Positions 37,601 to 51,200 of a stretch of DNA of 64,000 bases are shown piece by piece. Position numbers and translations under genes: made by a program. Each line of letters begins with the position of its first letter. Position 1 is the first letter of the stretch. The notes beneath the pieces were generated by a model, which was given only the letters and a program-made list of their open reading frames with translations, was not told the DNA's origin and searched no databases. The stretch comes from Nematostella vectensis (taxonomy: Eukaryota; Cnidaria; Anthozoa; Actiniaria; Edwardsiidae), in contig NC_064042.1 in the NCBI RefSeq assembly GCF_932526225.1, positions 15,139,040-15,203,039 on the forward strand, given 5' to 3'.

Positions 37601-39100
37601 CGACAATCACCACTAATCAATTCTACTTCAACTTTTTTTATTTTAAAATTATGTTTTTCCTAGTATTAATAAACAGAAACGACCACATTAAGAACTCTTT
37701 TTCCTCAACGTTAATAGTCTTCTCGAGAAGCAAATTAAATTTCAGAGAACAGTCAGAAAAATAAAACCTCTACCGAAATAAAGTGTGGTATAAAAGTTTT
37801 GCTGCTTGAATAGGAGAAAAATACCGAGAAAAGATAAATCAACCTTATCGGACAGGCATACCTCAGTTAAAATAATTACTAAAATGATTTATAGTTTGTT
37901 ATTTCTGTAAGTCATTACTTATCAGAAAACGCAAATTTGAAGTGGATAATTATAATGTGAATAAGAAAGTTGTAATTTATTCCTTACTCCTTGTGGAAAA
38001 TCCATAGTCGGTGGCTTCTAAATTAAGAAAATTGGTCAAATGTTTGCGCTGTCATTGTCGGAAATTATTAATTGCTATACGAGGTCTGCGTAGTCGGCTA
38101 AGGATCAAATTGTTTGAAGTCTTGGTAATTAATTATTATAGGGTAAAATTAGCGATTGGTGGAAAAGTGAATATTTAAATTATAAGGGTCGAGAGAGTTT
38201 GTATTCACAGTACTGTTTCTTTCAGTTTTTCCTACAAAAACGGTATATAAAAAAGTATTTTTGGATTTTAAATGTTTAAACAATGCACGTAAGGGTAGAA
38301 TAGCAGAGATGATGGGTCTATTGATATAGGAGGAGGAGGAGGCGAGGAGAGAATAACACATGGGTAGAAAAGCGTTTTTTTCCTGGACTTTGAGCGCCCC
38401 TACCCTACCCCCCACGCGCGCCTCTATTACAAAATGCTTGGCACCCTTGCAAGTTTTTTTTAAAGGGCACAGTTTAACGCATTCACAAGGATAGCTGTGT
38501 TAAAAGCTTGTCGGGGTCTGCCTTAGGCACTGGGGTTAAGTGTTTTCGATCCACCCATAATTATAAATAGCTATTTTCTCTTGACCATTATTCTACATCC
38601 CCGGTATTGTTGGTAGTTGAATAAGAGTTGATCACTGAACAAAGGTTTTCTAAATGCAGTAGTTTAAGGGGCTACGTCATTATTTTTTGTGGGCCACGAT
38701 TTATCGAACAACGCGATATTTTAGTGGAAGCGTGACATTCCATTATGAACCAGGGGCTTAGCCAGGGCCAGCCTTTCAACAGCCAAAAACACAGTAAATG
38801 TATGAGACATTATCTAAAATACAGGAGAAAATGCCTTGAAAGTCCCTTTTGAGCCCCCTCCTGTTGAAAATCCTGGCTACGCCGCTGTGAACGCTTATAT
38901 TTCTCTTGGCCATCCGCTTGATGTTTCCAAAAAATCATAGACTCCAAACATTATGCGTGGCCCACAGAAAATTTAAACTAAATACAAAAACTAGATGCGC
39001 AATTGATGACCCAAATATCTCAAGTTCCACCGTATTCTTCTACAGAAGTGTAGACTTGATTTGAATACACTTCTATCGTCAATAACAAGAAAAGATGCCG
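34700..39100. other. Intergenic, no gene recognised
   Basis: Very AT-rich, especially 36.2-38.2 kb. A 95-codon plus-strand ORF at 36,564-36,851 has no known domain. 38,750-38,890 resembles a dispersed repeat with AGGGGCTTAGCCAGG and its approximate complement CCTGGCTACGCC. Confidence 0.4.
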
Positions 39101-39131
39101 GCATTCTATTCGTTTCACATTTATTTCACAT

Positions 39132-39218
39132 TCACCGACTTGATTCCGATTTATCCTTGTGTTTGATAAGGCCTTTTTCGATCAGATCGGGGATTTCCAC
39201 AGCTAGCCATGGACCTAG
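39132..39218 (-). CDS. UFC1: UFC1 exon 6 (C-terminal exon)
   Basis: The acceptor TTTTTATTGCAG precedes [20 protein letters not shown] and KDKSESSR, ending in TGA at 39,134-39,132. It is isolated by a 9.3-kb intron. Identity rests on the near-perfect match to the UFC1 C-terminus and on its phase-0 fit with exon 5. Confidence 0.93.
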   Translation of the reverse strand, partial: LGPWLAVEIPDLIEKGLIKHKDKSESSR

Positions 39219-42200
39219 CTGCAATAAAAAGGAGAAAAAAAAAAGACTTATAAATCACAGAGAAACATGAACATTTTCAGTCTCTTTGAGCAGGGAACCA
39301 AATACAATATGTTTCTATTTTTCAAAGCATAACGTACTTAATGTATATTATGCAGGTGTATACTGTATATTATAGAATAAAAGCAATTATACATATTTTC
39401 TTTAGAAATCACGCCAAAAACTGGTACAGAAACTGCTCCCGGCGAGAATCAAACATTAGGAAAATGTTGCGGGAAGAGACAAGATGGAATAGAAAATACG
39501 AACAAACAAATTTTCAGTGGAATTCAGCCTCATTAACTAAATAGTCTTCGGGTAAATAGCAATTCAGATAAAAATAAACGGTTTCAAGATTCTTTACGTG
39601 TGCCTGAGGGATTAAATAATTAAAAATGAACTGTAAGTGTTGTTCTGGAAAGCCGTTAATAACTTTTTTTTCTCACATTATGCTACTCTCATTCAAAGAA
39701 TAGATTTGAAAAAAAAAATGAGCTTCTTTTAGTGCAACGAAAGGATAATTATAAGTCTACAAAAAAATTCAAATGCATTTTATAGAAAGCAATTAATTTT
39801 CTAAAAAGAAAGACAACATTGACGAAACGGTTATTTTCCTTCCTGTCTAAACACCGAGTGTTCCAATTACGCGCTCAATTTTACAGATTCCCCTCTGAAT
39901 TAATAGCTTGAGCAATCTCTTTAATCTTTACAGCGCGTTAGCCGGTAATTAACGATAGAAAACATTCCATATTCAAGCTAGCTGTCGCGCCGCTATCATT
40001 TTTACAAATCATTTCGGGGAATGATTTTGAAGTTTGTTGACTTGAGTTGACTCCAGTTTACGATTATCTTATCAAATACCCATTTAAAAAAGAAAAAGGC
40101 CTCATTAGTTGTGCACATGGAGTAAGACGCTGTCAGACAGTTTCCTGTTGGCATGTAACTTTCCGTTTCAACGTGCAAAACAAAAATGTTCGTCAAGGTT
40201 TAACGAAAGTCTGAAACTTTAGCAAATCTCATCTTTTTTTTCTTTTCTCTATAACACCGTTTTCGTAAATGCTCTTTATACACAGCGCATTAATTTACAA
40301 AATAATTAAGGCACTACTACTAATAAAAAAAACATCATTTTAAAGTTACTTGATGGGCATGAAGGCACAGGCGTGTCATCCTCGGGGACCCAGGTCGTCG
40401 CGGAGATGAGCGCGCGAGAAAGAAAGAGCACCCTCGCCCCGCGCTCCCTGCGTGAGGTTGCGAATGTGGCGTGAGGTTATAAGCACCTACGATAGTTTGT
40501 AATAAACAAGATGGCGGATAGAAGACACGTCGTGGCGGTAAATGCGATTTTTTTTCACTGGCACCTTTATCGGCGGTATTCAAGTTCTGTGGTCTGATGT
40601 TTTGCTACTTAATCTATGAAAGACGTAGGCTTTCCGCTTTGATGTTTGCGTTGTTGTTTTTGTCCTTTCGCTTATTTAACGGAAGAACTCGGTTCTCGGT
40701 CGTTTTCAATAGAAGATTCTTCGTTCTCCTTATCTTTATCATGGCCACTACTCAACTTTTCGAGCTGGTTCCGCCTAACAAGTTATCCACAATCAGCGAC
40801 AAAACTGTTGAAAATTTTAACGCCTAAAATGCAGTTTCAGAAGAAAATCAAAATTATGTAGAATAGTGACTTTGATATCCTCCCCTCCCCCTCCCAACCC
40901 CCTCTCCCCCAAATCAGTGTTAGATTCTTTTACTAACAACCCTAGACCGCAACTTTGAATGGGGGAGAGGGGATGTGAGTAATAAAAAGTTCCCATATTG
41001 TAAATTATTTGAGTACGACTACTTTTTAGATGTCATTTTCAACAGGTTTTGTCGCTGATTGCAGGTCCATACTTTCTCCATCTCCCGTGTTCAAATACTT
41101 CGCGCGCTGTTGGAGGGTTGATTCCCGGATGAAGGTTACCCCGGGTAGGCGGGCTACTCCACTTCAGAGCGTTCACAAGTTGAAAACTCTCGAAAACCCA
41201 CCCCACCAAGGCGGGTTATTCGGCCCGGCGTCCGGGATACCCGCCTCGGTGGGGTCCCCCACCTGACATGTGAACGCAAACACGAAAATAAGAGAGATTA
41301 TAAGGAGAGGCGAGTTACCCCAGTCACCTTGGGGTCCCCAACCTCCATGTGAACAGGCCCTTAGTGCGATAGAATGACGTGTTTTGGAAGCCATTCAAAT
41401 GGTCGCTACTAAAAAAACCGCGAAATTTAATTCAATTAGGAATTTAATGTTTGAATGACTGAAGCCAGAAGGTTTAAAAGTAGTTGGAAATCGCTGGCGA
41501 TAAATTGCGATTAGTAAAGCTTTTCTGATTTCATGACTTTCTTGGAGAACACTAAAAAGGACATCCTGCACTAAATAAAAGCCATCTTTGACCCCCAGCT
41601 ACAACGGTAGCCTATATTCTGTCCTTAAATATAATTTAACTTTGACTTTTATTTTTTACTAAACCCTCTGTTTCTCCATTTAGAAAATATAGAATACACC
41701 AAAAACTGGAAATCGACTCTGCCAAATTTTCGTCTTTAATAAGACTTCTTCAGGGCAGACTTAAAAAAAATATAGAAAATAGAAAATATAGAAAATACAC
41801 CCCCATACATCTAAGCCACAATATAATATTTCTCCCTCAAATCGGCACTAACCCCCCCCCCCACCCCCCCCCCCCCCACACACAAACACACCCCCACACA
41901 CACACAAACACACCCCCACCCCAACCTGGAATATCTTACATAACCCCGCAGGGTGGAGGTATATATCTTATCTTGGTGCATTCAATCGGCTTAGAAGCAG
42001 AGCTATAGCAGGAGCCCGTTTCTTGAAATACCAGAGAATTATCTGGTCCGAAAACTTTATTTTGCATTTTTGTTAAAAATTTCGTATGTTTTCCTTTTGG
42101 AGAACCGCTTTCATGTTTTAGAAAAGTTTGAACTTCCTCTTGGATCGTATTCCAAATGATTACACTCAATAGGGCTATTTTCGAAGTTTTTTGAAGCCAA

Positions 42201-45200
42201 AAGGTTACCCAAAAAGTCTCGGGTGACTGCGAGGTCCTGAGATATTTAAGCCATGTGAACTTCGGGCCCGAGATGTTCGGAAAAGATCATATAAATCTAT
42301 AAAGAGGATCATCCTTCACATGAATATTTGTAGTAAAATACGGAGACAATGTTTGACGATATTTCAACACATTTGTTTCGATAAACCAGCCCCATTTAAG
42401 AAAATGTCCGGGTGGGGCATGTGCACCCAATGCCATTGATAGATATACCGTACTTTTTTGGGGGATAGATGGACTCAAAGACAGAACACTGTATTGTTGC
42501 TATGACCATTTCAGTATCTGCATTTTAACCAAAGTTTCACCTACCCCTAATGCCATTGCATGAGCTATTCCAAAGTTTCACCTGACCCTAATGCCATCAC
42601 ATGAGCTATTCCAAAGTTTCACCTACCCCTAATGCCATCACATGAGCTATTCCAAAGTTTCACCTACCCCTAATGCCATCACATGAGCTATTCCAAAGTT
42701 TCACCTACCCCTAATGCCATTGCATGAGCTATTCCAAAGTTTCACCTACCCCTAATGCCATTGCATGAGCTATTCCAAAGTTTCACCTACCCCTAATGCC
42801 ATCACATGAGCTATTCCAAAGTTTCACCTGACCCTAATGTCATCGCATGAGCTATTCCAAAGTTTCACCTACCCCTAATGCCATCACATGAACTATTCCA
42901 AAGTTTCACCTACCCCTAATGTCATCGCATGAGCTATTCCCAAGTTTCACCTACCCCTAATGCCATCACATGAGCTATTCCAAAGTTTCACCTACCCCTA
43001 ATGCCATCGCATGAGCTGTTCCAAAGTTTCACCTACCCCTAATGCCATTGCATGAGCTATTCCAAAGTTTCACCTACCCCTAATGTCATCGCATGAGCTA
43101 TTCCCAAGTTTCACCTACCCCTAATGCCATCACATGAGCTATTCCAAAGTTTCACCTACCCCTAATGTCATCGCATGAGCTGTTCCCAAGTTTCACCTAC
43201 CCCTAATGCCATCACATGAGCTATTCCAAAGTTTCACCTACCCCTAATGTCATCGCATGAGCTATTCCAAAGTTTCACCTACCCGTAATGCCATCGCATG
43301 AGCTATTCCAAAGTTTCACCTACCCCTAATGCCATCGCATGAGCTATTCCAAAGTTTCACCTGACCCTAATGCCATCGCATGAGCTATTCCAAAGTTTCA
43401 CCTGACCCTAATGCCATTGCATGAGCAATTCCAAAGTTTCACCTACCCCTAATGTCATCGCATGAGCTGTTCCCAAGTTTCACCTACCCCTAATGCCATC
43501 ACATGAGCTATTCCAAAGTTTCACCTACCCGTAATGCCATCACATGAGCTATTCCAAAGTTTCACCTGACCCTAATGCCATTGCATGAGCAATTCCAAAG
43601 TTTCACCTGACCCTAATGCCATCACATGAGCAATTCCAAAGTTTCACCTGACCCTAATGTCATTGCATGAGCAATTCCAAAGTTTCACCTACCCCTAATG
43701 CCATCACATGAGCTATTCCAAAGTTTCACCTACCCCTAATGCCATCACATGAGCTATTCCAAAGTTTCACCTACCCCTAATGTCATCGCATGAGCTATTC
43801 CAAAGTTTCACCTACCCCTAATGCCATCACATGAGCTATTCCAAAGTTTCACCTGACCCTAATGCCATTGCATGAGCAATTCCAAAGTTTCACCTGACCC
43901 TAATGCCATTGCATGAGCAATTCCAAAGTTTCACCTGACCCTAATGCCATTGCATGAGCTATTCCAAAGTTTCACCTACCCCTAATGCCATCACATGAGC
44001 TATTCCAAAGTTTCACCTACCCCTAATGCCATCACATGAGCTATTCCAAAGTTTCACCTACCCCTAATGTCATCGCATGAGCTATTCCAAAGTTTCACCT
44101 ACCCCTAATGCCATCACATGAGCTATTCCAAAGTTTCACCTACCCCTAATGCCATCACATGAGCTATTCCAAAGTTTCACCTACCCCTAATGCCATCACA
44201 TGAGCTATTCCAAAGTTTCACCTACCCCTAATGTCATCGCATGAGCTATTCCCAAGTTTCACCTACCCCTAATGCCATCACATGAGCTATTCCAAAGTTT
44301 CACCTACCCCTAATGCCATCGCATGAGCTGTTCCAAAGTTTCACCTACCCCTAATGCCATTGCATGAGCTATTCCAAAGTTTCACCTACCCCTAATGTCA
44401 TCGCATGAGCTATTCCCAAGTTTCACCTACCCCTAATGCCATCACATGAGCTATTCCAAAGTTTCACCTACCCCTAATGTCATCGCATGAGCTGTTCCCA
44501 AGTTTCACCTACCCCTAATGCCATCGCATGAGCTATTCCAAAGTTTCACCTACCCCTAATGTCATCGCATGAGCTATTCCAAAGTTTCACCTACCCCTAA
44601 TGCCATCACATGAGCTATTCCAAAGTTTCACCTACCCCTAATGCCATCACATGAGCTATTCCAAAGTTTCACCTACCCCTAATGTCATCGCATGAGCTAT
44701 TCCAAAGTTTCACCTACCCCTAATGCCATCACATGAGCTATTCCAAAGTTTCACCTACCCCTAATGTCATCGCATGAGCTATTCCCAAGTTTCACCTACC
44801 CCTAATGTCATCGCATGAGCTATTCCAAAGTTTCACCTACCCCTAATGTCATCGCATGAGCTATTCCAAAGTTTCACCTACCCCTAATGCCATCACATGA
44901 GCTATTCCAAAGTTTCACCTACCCCTAATGCCATCACATGAGCTATTCCAAAGTTTCACCTACCCCTAATGCCATCGCATGAGCTATTCCAAAGTTTCAC
45001 CTACCCCTAATGCCATCGCATGAGCTATTCCAAAGTTTCACCTACCCCTAATGCCATCGCATGAGCTATTCCAAAGTTTCACCTACCCCTAATGCCATCG
45101 CATGAGCTATTCCAAAGTTTCACCTACCCCTAATGTCATCGCATGAGCTATTCCCAAGTTTCACCTACCCCTAATGTCATCGCATGAGCTATTCCAAAGT

Positions 45201-48200
45201 TTCACCTGACCCTAATGTCATCGCATGAGCTATTCCAAAGTTTCACCTACCCCTAATGCCATCGAATGAGCTATTCCAAAGTTTCACCTACCCCTAATGC
45301 CATCACATGAGCTATTCCAAAGTTTCACCTATCCCTAATGCCATCGAATGAGCTATTCCAAAGTTTCACCTACCCCTAATGCCATTGCATGAGCAATTCC
45401 AAAGTTTCACCTGACCCTAATGCCATCACATGAGCAATTCCAAAGTTTCACCTGACCCTAATGCCATCGAATGAGCTATTCCAAAGTTTCACCTACCCCT
45501 AATACCATCGCATGAGCTATTCCAAAGTTTCACCTACCCCTAATGCCATCACATGAGCTATTCCAAAGTTTCACCTACCCCTAATGCCATCGAATGAGCT
45601 ATTCCAAAGTTTCACCTACGCCTAATGCCATCACATGAGCTATTCCAAAGTTTCACCTACCCCTAATGCCATCGCATGAGCTATTCCAAAGTTTCACCTA
45701 CCCCTTATTGCCATCACATGAGCTATTCCAAAGTTTCACCTACCCCTAATGCCATCACATGAGCTATTCCAAAGTTTCACCTACCCCTAATGCCATCACA
45801 TGAGCTATTCCAAAGTTTCACCTACCCCTAATGCCATCGCATGAGCTATTCCAAAGTTTCACCTACCCCTAATGCCATCGAATGAGCTATTCCAAAGTTT
45901 CACCTACCCCTAATGGCATCGCATGAGCTATTCCCAAGTTTCACCTACCCCTAATGCCATCGAATGAGCTATTCCAAAGTTTCACCTACCCCTAATGGCA
46001 TCGCATGAGCTATTCCAAAGTTTCACCTACCCCTAATGCCATCGAATGAGCTATTCCAAAGTTTCACCTACCCCTAATGCCATCGCATGAGCTATTCCAA
46101 AGTTTCACCTACCCCTAATGCCATCGAATGAGCTATTCCAAAGTTTCACCTACCCCTAATGGCATCGCATGAGCTATTCCCAAGTTTCACCTACCCCTAA
46201 TGCCATCGAATGAGCTATTCCAAAGTTTCACCTACCCCTAATGCCATCGCATGAGCTATTCCAAAGTTTCACCTACCCCTTATTGCCATCACATGAGCTA
46301 TTCCAAAGTTTCACCTACCCCTAATGCCATCACATGAGCTATTCCAAAGTTTCACCTACCCCTAATGCCATCACATGAGCTATTCCAAAGTTTCACCTAC
46401 CCCTAATGCCATCGCATGAGCTATTCCAAAGTTTCACCTGACCCTAATGCCATCGCATGAGCTATTCCAAAGTTTCACCTGACCCGAATGCCATCACATG
46501 AGCTATTCCAAAGTTTTACCTACCCGTAATGCCATCACATGAGCTATTCCAAAGTTTCACCTACCCCTAATACCATCGCATGAGCTATTCCCAAGTTTCC
46601 CCTACCCCTAATGCCATCGCATGAGCTATTCCAAAGTTTCACCTACCCCTAACGCCATCGCATGAGCTATTCCAAAGTTTCACCTACCCCTAATGCCATC
46701 ACATGAGCTATTCCAAAGTTTCACCTGACCCGAATGCCATCACATGAGCTATTCCAAAGTTTCACCTACCCCTAATGCCATCGCATGAGCTATTCCAAAG
46801 TTTCCCCTACCCCTAATGCCATCGCATGAGCTATTCCAAAGTTTCACCTACCCCTAATGCCATCGCATGAGCTATTCCAAAGTTTCACCTGACCCTAATG
46901 CCATCACATGAGCTATTCCAAAGTTTCACCTACCCCTAATACCATCGCATGAGCTATTCCAAAGTTTCACCTGACCCTAATGCCATCACATGAGCTATTC
47001 CAAAGTTTCACCTACCCCTAATGCCATCGCATGAGCTATTCCAAAGTTTCACCTACCCCTAATGCCATCGCATGAGCTATTCCAAAGTTTCACCTACCCG
47101 TAATGCCATCACATGAGCTATTCCAAAGTTTCACCTACCCCTAATGCCATCGCATGAGCTATTCCAAAGTTTCACCTACCCCTAATGCCATTGCATGAGC
47201 TATTCCAAAGCTTCACCTACCCCTAATGCCATCGCATGAGCTATTCCAAAGTTTCCCCTACCCCTAATGCCATCGCATGAGCTATTCCAAAGTTTCACCT
47301 ACCCCTAATGCCATCGCATGAGCTATTCCAAAGTTTCACCTGACCCTAATGCCATCACATGAGCTATTCCAAAGTTTCACCTGACCCGAATGCCATCACA
47401 TGAGCTATTCCAAAGTTTCACCTACCCCTAATGCCATCGCATGAGCTATTCCAAAGTTTCACCTACCCCTAATGCCATCGCATGAGCTATTCCAAAGTTT
47501 CACCTACCCCTAATGCCATCGCATGAGCTATTCCAAAGTTTCACCTGACCCGAATGCCATCACATGAGCTATTCCAAAGTTTCACCTACCCCTAATGCCA
47601 TCGCATGAGCTATTCCAAAGTTTCACCTACCCCTAATGCCATCGCATGAGCTATTCCAAAGTTTCACCTACCCGTAATGCCATCACATGAGCTATTCCAA
47701 AGTTTCACTTACCCCTAATGCCATCGCATGAGCTATTCCAAAGTTTCACCTACCCCTAATGCCATTGCATGAGCTATTCCAAAGCTTCACCTACCCGTAA
47801 TGCCATCACATGAGCTATTCCAAAGTTTCACCTACCCCTAATGCCATCGCATGAGCTATTCCAAAGTTTCACCTACCCCTAATGCCATCGCATGAGCTAT
47901 TCCAAAGTTTCACCTACCCGTAATGCCATTGCATGAGCTATTCCAAAGTTTCACCTACCCCTAATGCCATCGCATGAGCTATTCCAAAGTTTCCCCTACC
48001 CCTAATGCCATCGCATGAGCTTTTCCAAAGTTTCACCTACCCCTAATACCATCGCATGAGCTATTCCAAAGTTTCACCTGACCCTAATGCCATCGCATGA
48101 GCTATTCCAAAGTTTCACCTGACTCTAATGCCATCACATGAGCTATTCCAAAGTTTCACCTACCCCTAATGCCATCGCATGAGCTATTCCAAAGTTTCAC

Positions 48201-51200
48201 CTACCCCTAATGCCATCGCATGAGCTATTCCAAAGTTTCACCTACCCCTAATGCCATCGCATGAGCTATTCCAAAGTTTCACCTACCCCTAATGCCATCG
48301 CATGAGCTATTCCAAAGTTTCACCTACCCGTAATGCCATCGCATGAGCTATTCCAAAGTTTCACCTACCCCTAATGCCATCGCATGAGCTATTTCAAAGT
48401 TTCACCTACCCCTAATGCCATCACATGAGCTATTCCAAAGTTTCACCTACCCGTAATGCCATCGCATGAGCAATTCCAAAGTTTCACCTACCCCTAATGC
48501 CATCGCATGAGCTATTCCAAAGTTTCACCTACCCCTAATGCCATCGCATGAGCTATTCCAAATCGCGGAACATTGCGACCCCATAATGGCTTGAAGTGAT
48601 CTGTCATGCATATCTTTCCTCCTCTGCAAAATAAAAAAAAAGTGCTCAAAAGATTTGTTAGGCATGCATGTAAAAAGAAAAACTATAAAAAAGGATGTGA
48701 TCAGACCAAGTTTCAAGGATAAGGTCTTGCTAACGAAACACAAAAAGTTTGGACACAAGTATACACATAAAAAAGGATGGCTTGGGGCAAGTCTAGCAGG
48801 TGATCTGGTGATAATTTTCTATTTATTTTAGAAGCAGTATAGAAATAAAAATAGGTAATAGAAATGAAAGGAATAGAAAAATTGAATTCATTTACTAGGT
48901 TTGCATGGTAAGTATGATATATAACACTGCATGCGTCATTCTTGCTGGAGCATTATAAAATAGTTATAAGTTATAGCACAGCACAAGGGGTCCAAAATAG
49001 TTATAAGTTATAGCACGGCACAAGGGGTCCAAAATAGTTATAAGTTATAGCGCGGCACAAGGAGTCCAAAATAGTTATAAGTTATAGTGCGGCACAAGGA
49101 GTCCAAAATAGTTATAAGTTATAGCATGGCACAAGGAGTCCAAAATAGTTATAAGTTATTGCACAGCACAAGGAGTCCAAAAAAGTTATAGGTTATAGCG
49201 CGGCACAAGGAGTCCAAAATAGTTATAAGTTATAGCGCGGCACAAGGAGTCCAAAATAGTTATAAGTTATAGCACGGCACAAGGAGTCCAAAATATTTAT
49301 AAGTTATAGCGCGGCACAAGGAGTCCAAAATAGTTATAAGTTATAGCACGGCACAAGGAGTCCAAAATAGTTATAAGTTATTGAATGGCACAAGGAGTCC
49401 AAAATAGTCATAAGTTATAGCGCGGCACAAGGGGAATTCAGGGATTAAATGTCCCTGTGACTGAGGGATGATTAGTTGAAGTTCCGACGCTGCAGGCCAG
49501 TAGGGGCGTGGCTGTGCCCCCAATATTTTCTTAATGTTTCTGTATTGTGCCCAATATCTCTAGGCCTGCCATGGCCCTGCAAAATCATCCAACATGGATC
49601 TAGTCTAACGTTGTTTAGGTATCACGAGATGAAATACTCTGGTCTCTTGGCACAGGGTCTATTCCTGGGCTAATCGGAAAGATATCCTTTACTTGTTTCC
49701 CTGGTGGAAACTAGAAAACAAGCATCTTGGTTCTGAATTCCTCTCATGCATTGGTGTAATGGGAAATTTAGAAGACAAAAGCTTCTCTTCTTTTTTTCTA
49801 GATTTCATTATTAATGCTCGTCATTAATACAAGAGGGAAATTTAGAAACTAAATCTCTGATCATTAATGCATGAGAGAAATTTAGAACCATCTATTGTTT
49901 TCAAGGGAATTTCCCTAGTAATCGTGATCATGGTATTACCCAGCTAAAACCTTAAATCATTATTTTACAAAATACAGTAGCCTTAACGTTTCACATTCAA
50001 CCTCAAAACTCAGCTTTGGAGAAAAGATTTTGGTCTTGGTCTGGTAATTTTGTTGTGAGATTTGTCAGGTTTGAATGTACAGAGGAGAATTTTGTTGTGA
50101 GATTTGTCAGGTCTAGTTTGAATGTACAGAGGAGAATTTTGTTGTGAGATTTGTCAGGTCTAGTTTGAATGTACAGAGGAGAATTTTGTTGTGAGATTTG
50201 TCAGGTCTAGTTTGAATGTACAGAGGAGAATTTTGTTGTGAGATTTGTCAGGTCTAGTTTGAATGTACAGAGGAGAATTCCAGTTGAGATGTGCTGGAAG
50301 ATAAGAAGATTTTATTTAGACTTGAATATCCTTTTGGGCTATTTTTGGTTGAAAAAAGATTGTACATTTTGTTTTATATGCACCCTTCCACCCAAATAGT
50401 CCTAGAGGACTTTAGATAATCGGTTCACTGCCCTGTGCCAGCCACACTTCACAACCAGCAGCAAGATCTTGTCTCCTTCATCACCTTTACGACTCCATAT
50501 ATAACTGCTCTGTTGCTACATGGAAAATACTACCAGTACACATACCTATACATTTTGGCGGTTTTACCATCCAGCTCTGGCAAAGCAATTTCAGGTGCAG
50601 TTGTAGGATATGTTATAGGAATCTTTGGAGAGAAGAAAACACATAAAATTAGCTCATAATAGTTAACTATGATTGTCAATGGCTTGCTTGGAATAGTTTC
50701 TATTATTCCTTAAAAGTGATTTATTACGTAGTTTATCACTTACAGAGCAACTATAACTGTTGATATTTTTAATTGTTTAGAATGTGCAGTTCCAGGAAAA
50801 AAACCATACCCCCCCTTTCCAGAGTCACTGTATTTATTTTATTTCTGCTGGTTGGAAATTCATGCATGGGTCATAACTCAGACCCCCTCCATGGGGGGGG
50901 GGGGGGAGGATATTTTCTGGAACTACACAATACACAGATTCTATACCCAACATCTCACATGTTTGCATAAACAAAGTCCCACATGGATACAGTACGTACT
51001 TACATCAAATTCAACATCAAATTCATATTTCAGTAGGTTGTGAATGTACCAGCATTTTCCAAACCACCTAGAAAATATAAAGAGAAATGTGCTATTAGCA
51101 AGAATAATATTTTCTTTAAAGAACAAAATAATACCCAACTAGTACAGACTAGTAATGGCCAGTGCAGTAATGGCCAGTGCATAGAGAAAGAGCTAATCGT

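Noticed and set aside
42531-48562. CRISPR-like array
   Set aside because: The repeats are contiguous with no unique spacers, the host is eukaryotic, and the unit derives from a neighbouring exon.
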